Positions 44,330 to 56,586 are shown, numbered from the stretch's first letter. The stretch is 64,000 nucleotides of DNA from Timema cristinae (GCA_039000515.1 JBCFYV010000024.1:15699759-15763758), one strand, 5' to 3'. The notes: generated from the sequence alone by a model not told the origin. A program made the numbers and translations.

Positions 44330-44565
44330 GTCCTCATTTGGAGGGTGCAAACCTTTCGCTCGGGTTTATTACATCATCATGGTTTAACGATACCAGACTT
44401 CGAATCTGACTCGGACGTATTGAGAGAAAAAATACTTTCGACAGTAACGAGGTTCGAATCTGACTCGGACGTATTGAGAGAAAAAAACCTTTCGCTCGGG
44501 TTTATTACATCATCATGGTTTAACGATACCAGGGTTCGAATCTCAGAGGCTAATCTGGTACAATA
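44330..44565. repeat. B-box-bearing units, inner right arm
   Basis: Inverted match to 38597-39000: 'cgctcgggtttattacatc', 'ggtttaacgatacc', 'aggttcgaatctgactcgg'. On + each unit carries the B-box core GGTTCGAATC. Confidence 0.8.
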
Positions 44566-45019
44566 AAAGTCGCTCAGAGAACAGACTGCCACAGTCGGGG
44601 GGTTACAACTGGACCTCTTGCTACAATAATACGTGGTAGCGGTTACAGTCTGGTACAATGACATAAGGTGACATTCGGGATTAGAAGCTGAGCCTCTCGG
44701 AGTACAGTCTGGTACGGACCTCTCAGAGTACGGTCTGGTACGGTCCTCTCAGAGAACGGTCAGGATTAGAAGCTGAGCATAGTTGATCAGGAGCTAATCT
44801 GTTTTCTACAGTCGGAGGGTTACAACCCGGGACCTAACGGTTAGCCAGTTACAGTCTGATGCGAGCATACTCAGGGATGCTATGTGCCATCATTTGCGCA
44901 TGACGAGAGCGTACCCAGGGAGGGTCAGATGAGAGTGCAGCCGTGACTTTAGGATGCCATGTCCCATCATTTGCGTGAATAATCTGAGATCATTTGCGCA
45001 TGATGCGAGCGTACTCAGG

Positions 45020-48000
45020 ATGCTATAATGTTTACAGAGTGTTACATGAGGGGCTATATTGTCTACAGGGTGTTACATAGGGGAGCTTTAATGTTTACAG
45101 GGTGTTACGCGGGGAGCTTTAATGTTTACAGAGTGTTACATGAGGGGCTATATTGTCTACAGGGTGTTACATAGGGAGCTTTAATGTTTACAGAGTGTTA
45201 CATAGGAGTGCTATATTGTCTACAGGGTGTTACATGAGGAGCTATAATGTCTACAGCGTGTTACATGGGAGAGCTATAATGTTTACAGGTGTTTACATGA
45301 GGAGCTATAATGTTTACAGAGTGTTACATAGGGGGGCTATATTGTCTACAGGGTGTTACATAGGGGGAGCTTTAATGTCTACATGGTGTTACATGGGGAG
45401 CTTTAATGTTTACAGGGTGTTACATAGGGGAGCTTTAAGGTCTGCATGGTGTTACATGAGGAGCTATAATGTTTACAGGATGTTACATGTGGGGGGGGGG
45501 GGGGGGGGCTTTAATGTTTACAGGGTGTTACATGGGGGTGCTTTAATGTTTACAGGATGATACATGGAGGGCTTTAATGTCCACAGGGTGTTACATGGGA
45601 GAGCTATAATGTCTGCATGGTGTTACATGAGGAGCTATAATGTCTACAGGGTGTTACATGGGGCAGCTTTAATGTTTACAGGATGTTACATGAGGAGCTA
45701 TGATGTCTACGGGGTGTTACATGGGAGAGCTTTAATGTCTACAGGGTGTTACATAGGGGAGCTTTAATGTTTACAGGGTGTTACATAGGAGAGCTTTAAT
45801 GTTTACAGAGTGTTACATGAGGAGCTATAATGTCTACAGGGTGTTACATGGGAGAGCTATAATGTTTACAGGGTGTTACATGAGGAGCTATAATGTTTAC
45901 AGAGTGTTACATAGGAGGGCTATATTGTCTACAGGGTGTTACATAGGGGCTTTAATGTCTACAGGGTGTTACATGGGAGAGCTTTAATGTTTACAGAGTG
46001 TTACATGAGGGCTATATTGTCTACAGGGCGTTACATAGGGGAGCTTTAATGTTTACAGGGTGTTACATGAGGAGCTATAATGTTTACAGAGTGTTACATG
46101 AGGGGCTATATTGTCTACAGGGTGTTACATAGGGGAGCTTTAATGTTTACAGGGTGTTACATGAGGAGCTATAATGTTTACAGAGTGTTACATAGGAGAG
46201 CTTTAATGTTTACAGAGTGTTACATGAGGAGCTTTAATGTCTACAGGGTGTTACATGGGAGAGCTTTAATGTTTACAGAGTGTTACATAGGGGGGCTTTA
46301 AGGTCTGCATGGTGTCACATAGGGGAGCTATAATGTTTACAGGGTGTTACATGGGGGAGCTTTAATGTTTACAGGGTGTTACATGGGAGTGCTTTAATGT
46401 TTACAGGATGATACATGGAGGGCTTTAATGTCCACAGGGTGTTACATGGGAGAGCTATAATGTCTGCATGGTGTTACATGAGGAGCTATAATGTCTACAG
46501 GGTGTTACATGGGGCAGCTTTAATGTTTACAGGATGTTACATGAGGAGCTATGATGTCTACGGAGTGTTACATGGGAGAGCTTTAATGTCTACAGGGTGT
46601 TACATAGGGGAGCTTTAATGTTTACAGGGTGTTACATAGGAGAGCTTTAATGTTTACAGAGTGTTACATGAGGAGCTATAATGTCTACAGGGTGTTACAT
46701 GAGGGGCTTTAATGTCTACAGGGTGTTACATGGGAGAGCTTTAATGTTTACAGAGTGTTACATGAGGGGCTATATTGTCTACAGAGTGTTACATAGGGGA
46801 GCTTTAATGTTTACAGGGTGTTACATGAGGAGCTATAATGTTTACAGAGTGTTACATGAGGGGCTATATTGTCTACAGGGTGTTACATAGGGGAGCTTTA
46901 ATGTTTACAGGGTGCTACGCGGGGAGCTTTAATGTTTACAGAGTGTTACATGAGGGGCTATATTGTCTACAGGGTGTTACATAGGGGAGCTTTAATGTTT
47001 ACAGGGATGTTACATGGGAGAGCTTTAATGTTTACAGAGTGTTACATGAGGAGCTATAATGTCTACAGCGTGTTACATGGGAGAGCTATAATGTTTACAG
47101 GGTGTTACATGAGGAGCTATAATGTTTACAGGGCGTTACATGGGAGAGCTTTAATGTCTACAGGCTGTTACATAGGGGAGCTTTAATGTCTACAGGGTGT
47201 TACATGAGGAGAGCTATAATGTGTACAGGGTGTTACATGAGGAGCTATAATGTTTACAGAGTTTTACATGAGGGACTATATTGTCTACAGGGTGTTACAT
47301 GAGGGGCTTATATTGTCTACAGGGTGTTACATAGGGGGGCTTTAATGTTTACAGGGTGTTACATGGGAGAGCTTTAATGTCTACAGAGTGTTACATGAGG
47401 AGCTATAATGTCTACAGCGTGTTACATGGGAGAGCTATAATGTCTACAGGGTGTTACATGAGGAGCTATAATGTTTACAGAGTGTTACATGAGGGGCTAT
47501 ATTGTCTACAGGGTGTTACATAGGGGAGCTTTAATGTTTACAGGGTGCTACGCGGGGAGCTTTAATGTTTACAGAGTGTTACATGAGGGGCTATATTGTC
47601 TACAGGGTGTTACATAGGGGGAGCTTTAATGTGTACAGGGTGTTACATGGGGGGAGCTTTAATGTTTACAGGGTGTTACATGGGGGTGCTTTAATGTTTA
47701 CAGGATGATACATGGAGGGCTTTAATGTCCACAGGGTCTTACATGGGAGAGCTATAATGTCTACAGAGTGTTACATGAGGGGCTATATTGTCTACAGGGT
47801 GTTACATAGGGGAGCTTTAATGTTTACAGGGTGTTACATGGGAGAGCTTTAATGTCTACAGAGTGTTACATGAGGAGCTATAATGTCTACAGCATGTTAC
47901 ATGGGAGAGCTATAATGTCTACAGGGTGTTACATGAGGAGCTATAATGTTTACAGAGTGTTACATGAGGGGCTATATTGTCTACAAGGTGTTACATAGGG

Positions 48001-48700
48001 GGGGCTTTAATGTTTACAGGGCGTTACATGGGAGAGCTTTAATGTCTACAGGGTGTTACATAGGGGAGCTTTAATGTTTACAGGGTGTTACGCGGGGAGC
48101 TATAATGTTTTCAGAGTGTTACATGAGGGGCTATATTGTCTACAAGGTGTTACATAGGGGAGCTTTAATGTTTACAGGGTGTTACATGGGAGAGCTTTAA
48201 TGTTTACAGGGTGTTACATGGGAGAGCTTTAATGTTTACAGAGTGTTACATGAGGGGCTATATTGTCTACAGGGTGTTACATGGGAGAGCTTTAATGTCT
48301 ACAGGGTGTTACATAGGAGGGCTTTAATGTTTACAGAGTGTTACATAGGAGGGCTATATTGTCTACAGGGTGTTACATAGGGGGGTGCTTTAATGTCTAC
48401 AGCGTGTTACATGGGAGAGCTTTAGTGTTTACAGGGTGTTACATGGGAGAGCTTTAATGTTTACAGAGTGTTACATGAGGAGCTGTAATGTCTACGGTGT
48501 GTTACATGGGAGAGCTATAATGTCTACAGGGCGTTACATGGGAGAGCTTTAATGTCTACAGACTGTTACATAGGAGAGCTTTAATGTTTACAGGGTGTTA
48601 CATGAGGAGCTATAATGTCTACAGGATGTTACATGGGAGAGCTTTAATGTCTACAGGGTGTCACATAGGGGAGCTTTAATGTTTACAGGGTGTTACGTAG
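45020..48700. repeat. ~32-bp tandem array, right arm
   Basis: Over 100 units of 'gtgttacatgaggagc' plus 'tataatgtttacag', regular throughout. A G14-16 run interrupts near 45492. Higher-order blocks of several units (for example around 45540-45760) recur near 46392-46620, and partly near 47690, indicating segmental duplication inside the array. Confidence 0.9.
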
Positions 48701-48704
48701 GGAA

Positions 48705-51180
48705 TGTACCATGAGTAAAATCATTCTTCCTGGAAGTGTGGCCTCGGAGAGGATGGAAAAACAAAACATCATCTTCCGAAAAAAGTTTTATTCGTGAATG
48801 TACCATGAGTAAAAACATTATTCCTGGAAGTGTAGCCTCATTTGCTTGGTGAGAGGATGAGAGAACAAACACACCATTTTCCGATATGTTTTGAAAAAAA
48901 AAGGTTTATTCATGAATGTACCATGATGAGAGTATGAAAAAACATTATTCCTGGAAGTGTAGCCTCATTTGCATGGAGGGAGGATGGAAAAACAAACACA
49001 CCATTTTCCGAAAAAAGGTTTATTCGTGAATGTACCATGAGTAAAAACATTATTCCTGGAAGTGTAACCTCATTTGCATGGAGGGAGGATGGAAAAACAA
49101 ACACATCATTTTCCGAAAAAAGTTTTATTCGTGAATGTACCGTGATGAGAGTATGAAAAAACATTCTTCCTGGAAGTGTAGCCTCATTTGCTTGGTGGGA
49201 GGATGAGAAAACAAACACACCATTTTCCGAAAAAAGTTTTATTCATGAATGTACCATGATGAGAGTATGAAAAAACATTATTCCTGGAAGTGTAGCCTCG
49301 GAGAGGATGAAAAAACAAACACACCATTTCCGAAAAAAGTTTTATTCATGAATGTACCATGATGAGAGTATGAAAAAACATTATTCCTGGAAGTGTAGCC
49401 TCATTTGCTTGGTGGGAGGATGAGAAAACAAACACACCATTTTCCGAAAAAAGTTTTATTCGTGAATGTACCATGATGAGAGTATGAAAAAACATTATTC
49501 CTGGAAGTGTAGCCTCATTTGCATGGAGGGAGGATGGAAAAACAAACACATCATTTTCCGAAAAAAGTTTTATTCGTGAATGTACCGTGATGAGAGTATG
49601 AAAAAACATTATTCCTGGAAGTGTAGCCTCATTTGCTTGGTGGGAGGATGAGAAAGAGAGTATGAAAAAAACATTCTTCCTGGAAGTGTAGCCTCATTTG
49701 CTTGGTGGGAGGATGGAAAAACAAACACACCATTTTCCGAAAAAAGTTTTATTCATGAATGTACCATGATGAGAGTATGAAAAAACATTATTCCTGGAAG
49801 TGTAGCCTCGGAGAGGATGAGAAAACAAACACACCATTTTCCGATATGTTTTATTCATGAATGTACCATGATGAGAGTATGAAAAAACATTATTCCTGGA
49901 AGTGTAGCCTCATTTGCTTGGTGGGAGGATGAGAAAACAAACACACCATTTTCCGAAAAAAGTTTTATTCATGAAAGTACCATGATGAGAGTATGAAAAA
50001 ACATTATTCCTGGAAGTGTAGCCTCATTTGCTTGGTGAGAGGGTGAGAAAACAAACACACCATTTTCCGAAAAAAGTTTTATTCATGAATGTACCATGAT
50101 GAGAGTATGAAAAAAACATTATTCCTGGAAGTGTAGCCTCATTTGCTTGGTGGGAGGATGAGAAAACAAACACACCATTTTCCGAAAAAAGTTTTATTCA
50201 TGAATGTACCATGATGAGAGTATGAAAAAACATTATTCCTGGAAGTGTAGCCTCATTTGCTTGGTGGGAGGATGAGAAAACAAACACACATTTTCCGAAA
50301 AAAGGTTTATTCATGAATGTACCATGATGAGAGTATGAAAAAACATTCTTCCTGGAAGTGTAGCCTCATTTGCTTGGTGGGAGGATGAGAAAACAAACAC
50401 ACCATTTTCCGAAAAAAGGTTTATTCGTGAATGTACCATGAGTAAAAACATTATTCCTGGAAGTGTAGCCTCGGAGAGGATGGAAAAACAAACACACCAT
50501 TTTCCGATAGCTGCCCTGAAACATGATGCCTGTATAAGAGTGGTATAGCCGTTATTCCTGGAAGTGTAGCCTCATTTGCTTGGTGGGAGGATGAGAAAAC
50601 AAACACACCATTTTCCGAAAAAAGTTTTATTCATGAAAGTACCATGATGAGAGTATGAAAAAACATTATTCCTGGAAGTGTAGCCTCATTTGCTTGGTGA
50701 GAGGGTGAGAAAACAAACACACCATTTTCCGAAAAAAGTTTTATTCATGAATGTACCATGATGAGAGTATGAAAAAACATTATTCCTGGAAGTGTAGCCT
50801 CATTTGCTTGGTGGGAGGATGAGAAAACAAACACACCATTTTCCGAAAAAAGTTTTATTCATGAATGTACCATGATGAGAGTATGAAAAAACATTATTCC
50901 TGGAAGTGTAGCCTCATTTGCTTGGTGGGAGGATGAGAAAACAAACACACCATTTTCGATATGTTTTGAAAAAAAGGTTTATTCATGAATGTACCATGAT
51001 GAGAGTATGAAAAAACATTCTTCCTGGAAGTGTAGCCTCATTTGCTTGGTGGGAGGATGAGAAAACAAACACACCATTTTCCGAAAAAAGGTTTATTCGT
51101 GAATGTACCATGAGTAAAAACATTATTCCTGGAAGTGTAGCCTCGGAGAGGATGGAAAAACAAAACACACCATTTTCCGA
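48705..51180. repeat. 114-bp tandem array, right arm
   Basis: About 21 units inverse to 33150-34870. A piece of the terminal segment ('gctgccctgaaacatgatgc') lies within the array near 50510 and again at 51182, showing that an arm segment was duplicated. Confidence 0.9.
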
Positions 51181-51184
51181 TAGC

Positions 51185-51774
51185 TGCCCTGAAACATGAT
51201 GCCTGTATAAGAGTGGTATAGCCGTAGGAGCGAGAGAGAGAGGGAGAACTCCAGCCCAAGGAAGGTACACTCCCGGAGGGAAAGGGGTGAGGGGGGCATT
51301 TCCGTTCTGAAACATGAACAGCCTTCCGAGCGAGAGGGAGGGAGAGAGAGGGGGAGAACTCCGATAACCCGTCGAGGGAAAGGGTAGGGGACTTCCTGAA
51401 CCAATCATACTACCGTCCCTCCGCGACCACCGTCTCCCCCGACGAATCATCCCCACACATCTCCTACACTCTCTCCCCTTCACCCTCCCAATGTCCCTCT
51501 GGATCATCAGGGGGGAGGGGGGAATCCCTGGAACACGCGAGACGGGAGGGAAAGGGGGGACTTCCTGAACCAATCATACAACCCGCTCCCCGCGACCACC
51601 GTCTCCCCGACGAATCATCCCCACACATCTCCTACACCCCCACCCTCCAATGTCCCTCTGGATCATCAGGGGGGAGGGGGGACTCCCTGGAACACGCGAG
51701 ACGGGAGGGAAAGGGGTGAGGGGGAGCTATGACGTCATCAACTTCCGCCCTGAAAGTTGAGATTCCGTCTTACT
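51185..51774. repeat. Terminal inverted repeat, right outer segment
   Basis: Ends CCGTCTTACT. Contains TGACGTCA at 51730-51737 and two copies of the GC-rich block with 'cgcgaccaccgtctcccc' (51420 and 51587), against one in the left arm. Confidence 0.85.
51730..51737. promoter_or_regulatory. CRE-type palindrome TGACGTCA, right
   Basis: Mirror of 32817-32824, 37 bp from the right terminus. Confidence 0.45.
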
Positions 51775-51780
51775 GATGAT
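51775..51780 (+). repeat. Target duplication GATGAT, right
   Basis: Immediately follows CCGTCTTACT and continues in frame with the mariner C-terminal residues (DDEVK). Confidence 0.9.
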
Positions 51781-52025
51781 GAAGTCAAGTCAAAGATGAA
51801 GTTGTGGCTACGTCTTCAAGATGTAAAATTCTATCATGATGGAGCCATGCAATTAGTAGAACTTTGGCAATGTATGTTGACCGCAAGGATGATTATGTGG
51901 AGAAATATAGGAATAAAGATGAACAATAAATACCAGAAAGTTAACTGTTTTGGTTTTATTCAAATGTGTACACCCATTTTCTTGGGGAAAATACTAGGAG
52001 GCATTACTTTAAAGCACCCCTGATA

Positions 52026-52977
52026 TCGATGTTGTCAACATTCCTTTCTGGTGTAATTTTATAGGTTATTTTACTTACGGAAAATTTGGCTGAATATAGG
52101 AGCCTTAAGGGGATATATGTTTCCTTTTTAGTTGGTTTCACTATGTCTGGTAAACCCTTATGCATAGATAATGCTTCAATTCAAGTTATTTGGTGGTAGT
52201 GGCGTTTCTTTGGCACGGCTGCACAACATAATTATTTTTTTTTATCTAATATTACATTGCATTGCCTTGAAAAACAAATTAAGTTATTGAAATATGTTTT
52301 ATAAATAGAGAATGGCTGTTACACTTTTAAGACCGAGTGTATGATGTTGATTACAAAGATACAATATTTAATATATTCTTGGATTTCTCAGATATCTACC
52401 ATTTCATTTAAAGAACGTACACCAAGTTAGTCCACCACATTATCCAAATGATTTAAGGAGATTAATACAGTCGTTTTTCCTCCGTTTGTGCTCGTATGTG
52501 CCCGAAATTCAGATTTTGTACCATCAAATTACAACTGTAGCAATGATTTTAATGTGGTGAGCTAGCTTGATGTAATCTACAATTACTCTCTTCCCTTTAC
52601 TTTATATCTTTATGTAGGCTACTCTCAAAACAAGAACTCGGATAGAAAATTGGTTACTTCAAGTCATAAATCTAAAAATTAAATGTTTGTTTTAAAAGAA
52701 TAGTGATGTTAAAAAGACTTCTTTTTTTACAGTTTCAGTTTATAAGTTCACTAAATCGAAATCAAACCTGATGGTTAATTATTGAAGAAATTTTTCACAC
52801 ATATCAAAATGTATGTGGGCTAGGACCAATGAATTAGGCTCACAATAGCCGACTGTTCCCTACAACCGAGTTCATTAAAAACTGATTTGTCTGTAATTGG
52901 GCTTATTCATCGTTGGAATGGATGTCTTACACTGTTGTGGTTTTGACAATACACGATTGTCGAGTTTTAGATTAGGT
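52026..52977. other. AT-rich sequence, nothing recognised
   Basis: No supported feature. Confidence 0.4.
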
Positions 52978-52985
52978 ATAACCTC

Positions 52986-53513
52986 CAGCGCTGTATTACC
53001 CACTAAGCTGACTAGGCACGTGACTAGGGCGCGAGATTTTTGGAGGCACAACATTTAAAAATAATCAAATTGTTTACAGCAGCGCCCTTTTCGATGTATG
53101 ACGTCAAGGGATGTGAAAGCGAAACCCTTTTCTTCAACATGAATGAACATAATTCTCACTAAAACAACACACGCGGACCAGTTGTAGCTGATCCTTGCTT
53201 GTTATAAAGCGCTAGTGTATTGTTAGAGTTTTATTTGGTCTAATATTGCCATCTTTCGTCTAAAAATTGAGTTACTCTTATGCCAAGCCATGCGAGATAT
53301 AACAATACAATACAACAATACAACAATTTTGCACAGTGGTAATATAATTATAGGGTATGTACTGTAAATAGTAGCAATAAATAATCCCACAACATTATTA
53401 TTTGTGTTCATTAACAAATAACAGAATTATGTCTTGGTGGGAGCGGGTTGTGAGGGGGGGGGGGGGCTGAAGCTCATATACCTAGGGGCGCCATATTTCT
53501 AAATACAGCCCTG
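52986..53513. mobile_element. Possible hAT-type MITE
   Basis: Left end CAGCGCTGTATT and right end AATACAGCCCTG are inverted. The flanking 8-mers ataacctc (52978-52985) and gtagcctc (53514-53521) agree at 6 of 8. A G13 run lies near 53455. No coding capacity. Confidence 0.5.
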
Positions 53514-53521
53514 GTAGCCTC

Positions 53522-56455
53522 ATTAGAATTTGGGAGAAGTGGTAAACTATTTTGACAAAAGAAAAATCAATTGCGTACACCCGACCAGAGTTCAAGAAAA
53601 TATTGTAATAATTTTAAATTATTTGTAGAATGTCAACTTGATGTAGATGTTATAAATCTGTATTAATGTTTATCTTAGTGCGAGCCCTCAGGACTGATTG
53701 CCTCATTATTTCGAACAGTTTGGATTGAAAAAAGGGTAAAAAAAATTTCTAGATTACGAACACACCAAAAATGTTATGGTCGTCTAAATATCGAGTGTCT
53801 AAAGTGCAATCAAGTAAACGAACAACTCAGGCAAATTCCTGCGTGAGGGTGGCGACACGGGTAAAAGGGGTTGAGGGCATTACCCACAGGCCACCGGGGT
53901 TTTACCCTTAACCTAAACTAACTTTAACCTAACCCAATCTAATCTTACCTAACCTATAAATACTCGTGTATGTAATTTAGTTAAAATAAAACTGGGCTGA
54001 AAGGCCGCACGACTGCTAGGCACCCATGGGTCATCCTTATGGTCAAATTAGGAGTAGATTGAGGTAACAAACACGGAGTGTCCGTATGAACTGCTCGTAT
54101 GTCAAAACCCGATAATATTCCTCAGGTACCCACGTGTACGCAATCTGACTTGTTCGCAATCAGGATGACACTGCCAAAGTTAGGTTTAGGCTTTTTATTG
54201 CATACAGATAGGTATTTTTGGTTTCCATTGAATGTTCCTGTTTGATTTAGTCGTATGCATTCATTCCAAGTTTTCGTATATGTTTTTGAGCATTTTCTTA
54301 ATATTAAATATTTTTAGGGGTTTCAATGTTATTTTAAAGGTTCTATTTTGACTATTTTTCAGTCATCAAAGTGCAAGCATTGTTTATTAGGTTTTTGAAA
54401 GTCAAACAGTTTCTAAAAATACTATCAGTTGTATTTTAAAAGAAACAAAAACTATGTTTGAAAATAAATATGGTTCCACAACAAACATTATTAGAATGGT
54501 TATACTGATTCTTGTTTGTAAATAAGCCTTAAATATAAGGTTTATTACTTCTTTAGATAACTATTTTTTTATGGCTTGCATGTCTTCATAAATTATTATA
54601 ATCCCATTCCAGATCCAATTTCGACAAAGTGTTTTGAAGTTGTAAGTATTATTGTGACACGTGTTTTCCATATTGACCCGCCTCCCTCTATCATAGTAGA
54701 ATAATGTGAGGCAAGCTTGCTACCTCACAGAGTAAACCAAGGTTACATAAAAAGCAGAACGTTATCCTTAATATTGAACACAGTTTTCTAAAAAAAAAAA
54801 AAAAATTAACTGGGAAGTTAAAACATCTTTATAGTATTTACTATTCATAATTCTGTATTTTAATTACTTTAATATATAAGTTATGCAATTATGTTTAGCT
54901 TGTTGAATTTATTTGTTTGAGTGTCAGACCTTGTAAGACTGACATATGCAAATATATGTTCATATATAAATGGTGAAACAACATACTATCACCGTTTGTA
55001 ACAGTAACAAGTTAATTACTTCCTTGCTTTTAGAAAAAAAATAATAACCTCACATCTCAATCACAAATGGCCTTGTGGTCTATCATGAACACATTTTTTA
55101 AATCATAATTTTTGTGGATGAACATAAATATACCACCATAAAGTAAATGTTAGAAAATCTATAAAATCTGTTTAAGTTATGCCTGAAACAATTAACGCTA
55201 ATGGACACAATCGTCTCCAAAAAAGATAATTTTCCAATAGTAAATTGAATAAATCATCAATAAATGGTCCCATTTTCATTAGGAAGATCCTTTTTAAAAA
55301 AATGTAAAAATATTTTTACGGTCAAATTTGATAATGTTTTACTATATAAGTAGTTTTTTTTATCGCTACTGACTATGTATCTATAAAAAGTGACAGCTGT
55401 ATATCACATTACTTGGCGTATAAATATGTGAAAGTAAATCTAGTAACCTCTCTAGCTGTAAAATAAATACTATTCCTTTGTAAATTGAATTGTAACTCCA
55501 AGCAAACTTGCTACATTGCTGTGGTGGCACTAAATTAATTGAAATTTCTTGATTTTGTATTAACATACAATTAATTTAGTCAACAATAGAAATAATTCGT
55601 AATTCTTGAATTAAATACATACTTTACAGTAATAATATGTATCATCAACTTGTAATTATAACGTATATTATGGCCACTATTGTAAAATAAATTACAGCAT
55701 GGAATTTAACCACTATCACATAAGATTATATACAATTTTTTACTACAAATAACTAAATAAACAAACCAATATATTTTTAAGGCTAAAATAGGTATTCTAC
55801 AATAAGTCATAGACTATGAAATTATACAGAAATAACCTAAAACTAATATTTTTTTACTTTCTCAGTGTTATAAAACTATAATTTAGAATTCAGTATCCTA
55901 CAAATAATCTGACAATATCTTATTTTGCAACTGTTATGGGTGGTATATGTTTGTAATATAAATATTACTCAAATAATAAAGCCATAATAGCGATACACAA
56001 TAAGGTAAATAGGATGTATTCTTGAAATGGAGACTTATGCTTGGTATCAATAAATGGGAGTCTCACTAACACAAAGGACAATTTACGGGGGCAAATACAG
56101 AGCTGGTAGATAAATTGGAAGAGTATATGGTAGTGAACGTGAACCTACATTACCGTAGGCCTAGGTGTGTAAATATTACTTTGATTATACAGAATAGATA
56201 GAATAAAAATATAATAAAAATGAGCAATAAATATAGTAAGGCAAACCATTTTGGAATGGAAAAACTTATGACCTCCTCCCTACTATCTGCCTCCCTCCAC
56301 CCAGCCCTTCCACCAACACCCTCACCATAGATATACCAATGGAGACACATTTTCTCATTCTTACAGTTGATATGTGGAATTAAGTCGTTCTTGAACTCAG
56401 GCATTCCTTGGAGTTATACAATCTTCTTTGAAATGCAGTACGATGTATTGCCTAC
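53522..56455. other. AT-rich sequence, nothing recognised
   Basis: Nearly 3 kb with no frame or repeat I can support. 'ctttaacctaacccaatc' and similar words at 53910-53960 are low-complexity. Confidence 0.4.
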
Positions 56456-56459
56456 TGAA

Positions 56460-56461
<2 letters not shown>

Positions 56462-56496
<35 letters not shown>
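56462..56496. repeat. (CT)n microsatellite
   Basis: Pure CT dinucleotide run of about 17 units. Confidence 0.95.
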
Positions 56497-56498
<2 letters not shown>

Positions 56499-56586
56499 GC
56501 TGTCTGATTCGCTACTTGCAAAGATACAGGGCGCACCAAGTGTACACTTCGTTTACCCTAAATGGTAGTATTAATATTAATAATAT

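Larger units (their letters stand above)
32780..51774. mobile_element. ~19 kb foldback transposon with repeat-built arms
   Basis: A single insertion bounded by identical GATGAT copies. The outer termini are perfect inverted repeats starting AGTAAGACGG. The left arm is 32780 to ~39000 and the right arm ~44330 to 51774, with the same blocks in mirror order: GC-rich terminus, 114-bp array, ~32-bp array, spacer with 'catttgcgcatgatgcgagc' type words, short GAGAGG repeats, and B-box units. The loop (39001-44330) contains a one-sided satellite, one broken small gene and short repeats. No transposase, integrase or polymerase is visible, so any movement would need proteins in trans. The 6-bp duplication and AG/CT ends resemble Polinton/Maverick elements; arms made of tandem repeats resemble Drosophila FB elements, which however duplicate 9 bp. 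Classification is open. Confidence 0.9.
31946..52023 (+). pseudogene. Fossil mariner transposon split by the foldback element
   Basis: Ends: left 'cggggcgtgctggaaagtag' and the inverted right end 'ctttaaagcacccctga', each next to a TA dinucleotide (31944-31945 and 52024-52025). Transposase fragments on + include MKRRAVIKFLTK from 32138, TVQSWAARACEE near 32250 and QHDNARPHT near 32640 (the HDNARPH signature of mariner, carrying a catalytic Asp). After the insertion come SDDEVK..KLWLRLQDVKFYHDG and MQLVELWQ (51775-51880), the usual mariner C-terminus. Without the insert and one copy of the target duplication the element is about 1.08 kb, slightly shorter than a full mariner (~1.3 kb), so there are internal deletions. 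Many stops make it inactive. It looks Irritans-like (the 5' end word GGGCGTGCTGGAAA). Confidence 0.85.

Noticed and set aside
45153..47186. Repetitive frames such as VLHGRALMFTGCYMRSYNVY-type peptides (also at 35595-38098)
   Set aside because: They are translations of the ~32-bp tandem unit in both arms and on both strands, without start context or domain.
50983..51573. 196-codon - strand frame across the right terminus
   Set aside because: It spans terminal GC-rich repeat and array sequence. The left arm equivalent is broken differently, and composition explains it.
32780..51774. Intact Polinton/Maverick virus-like element
   Set aside because: No protein-primed polymerase, retroviral-type integrase, ATPase, protease or capsid frame is visible. 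Only the duplication length and terminal dinucleotides agree.
53900..53965. Telomere-like (TTAGG)n or CCTAA tract
   Set aside because: 'taacctaacc' words are irregular and few, and do not form a telomeric repeat.
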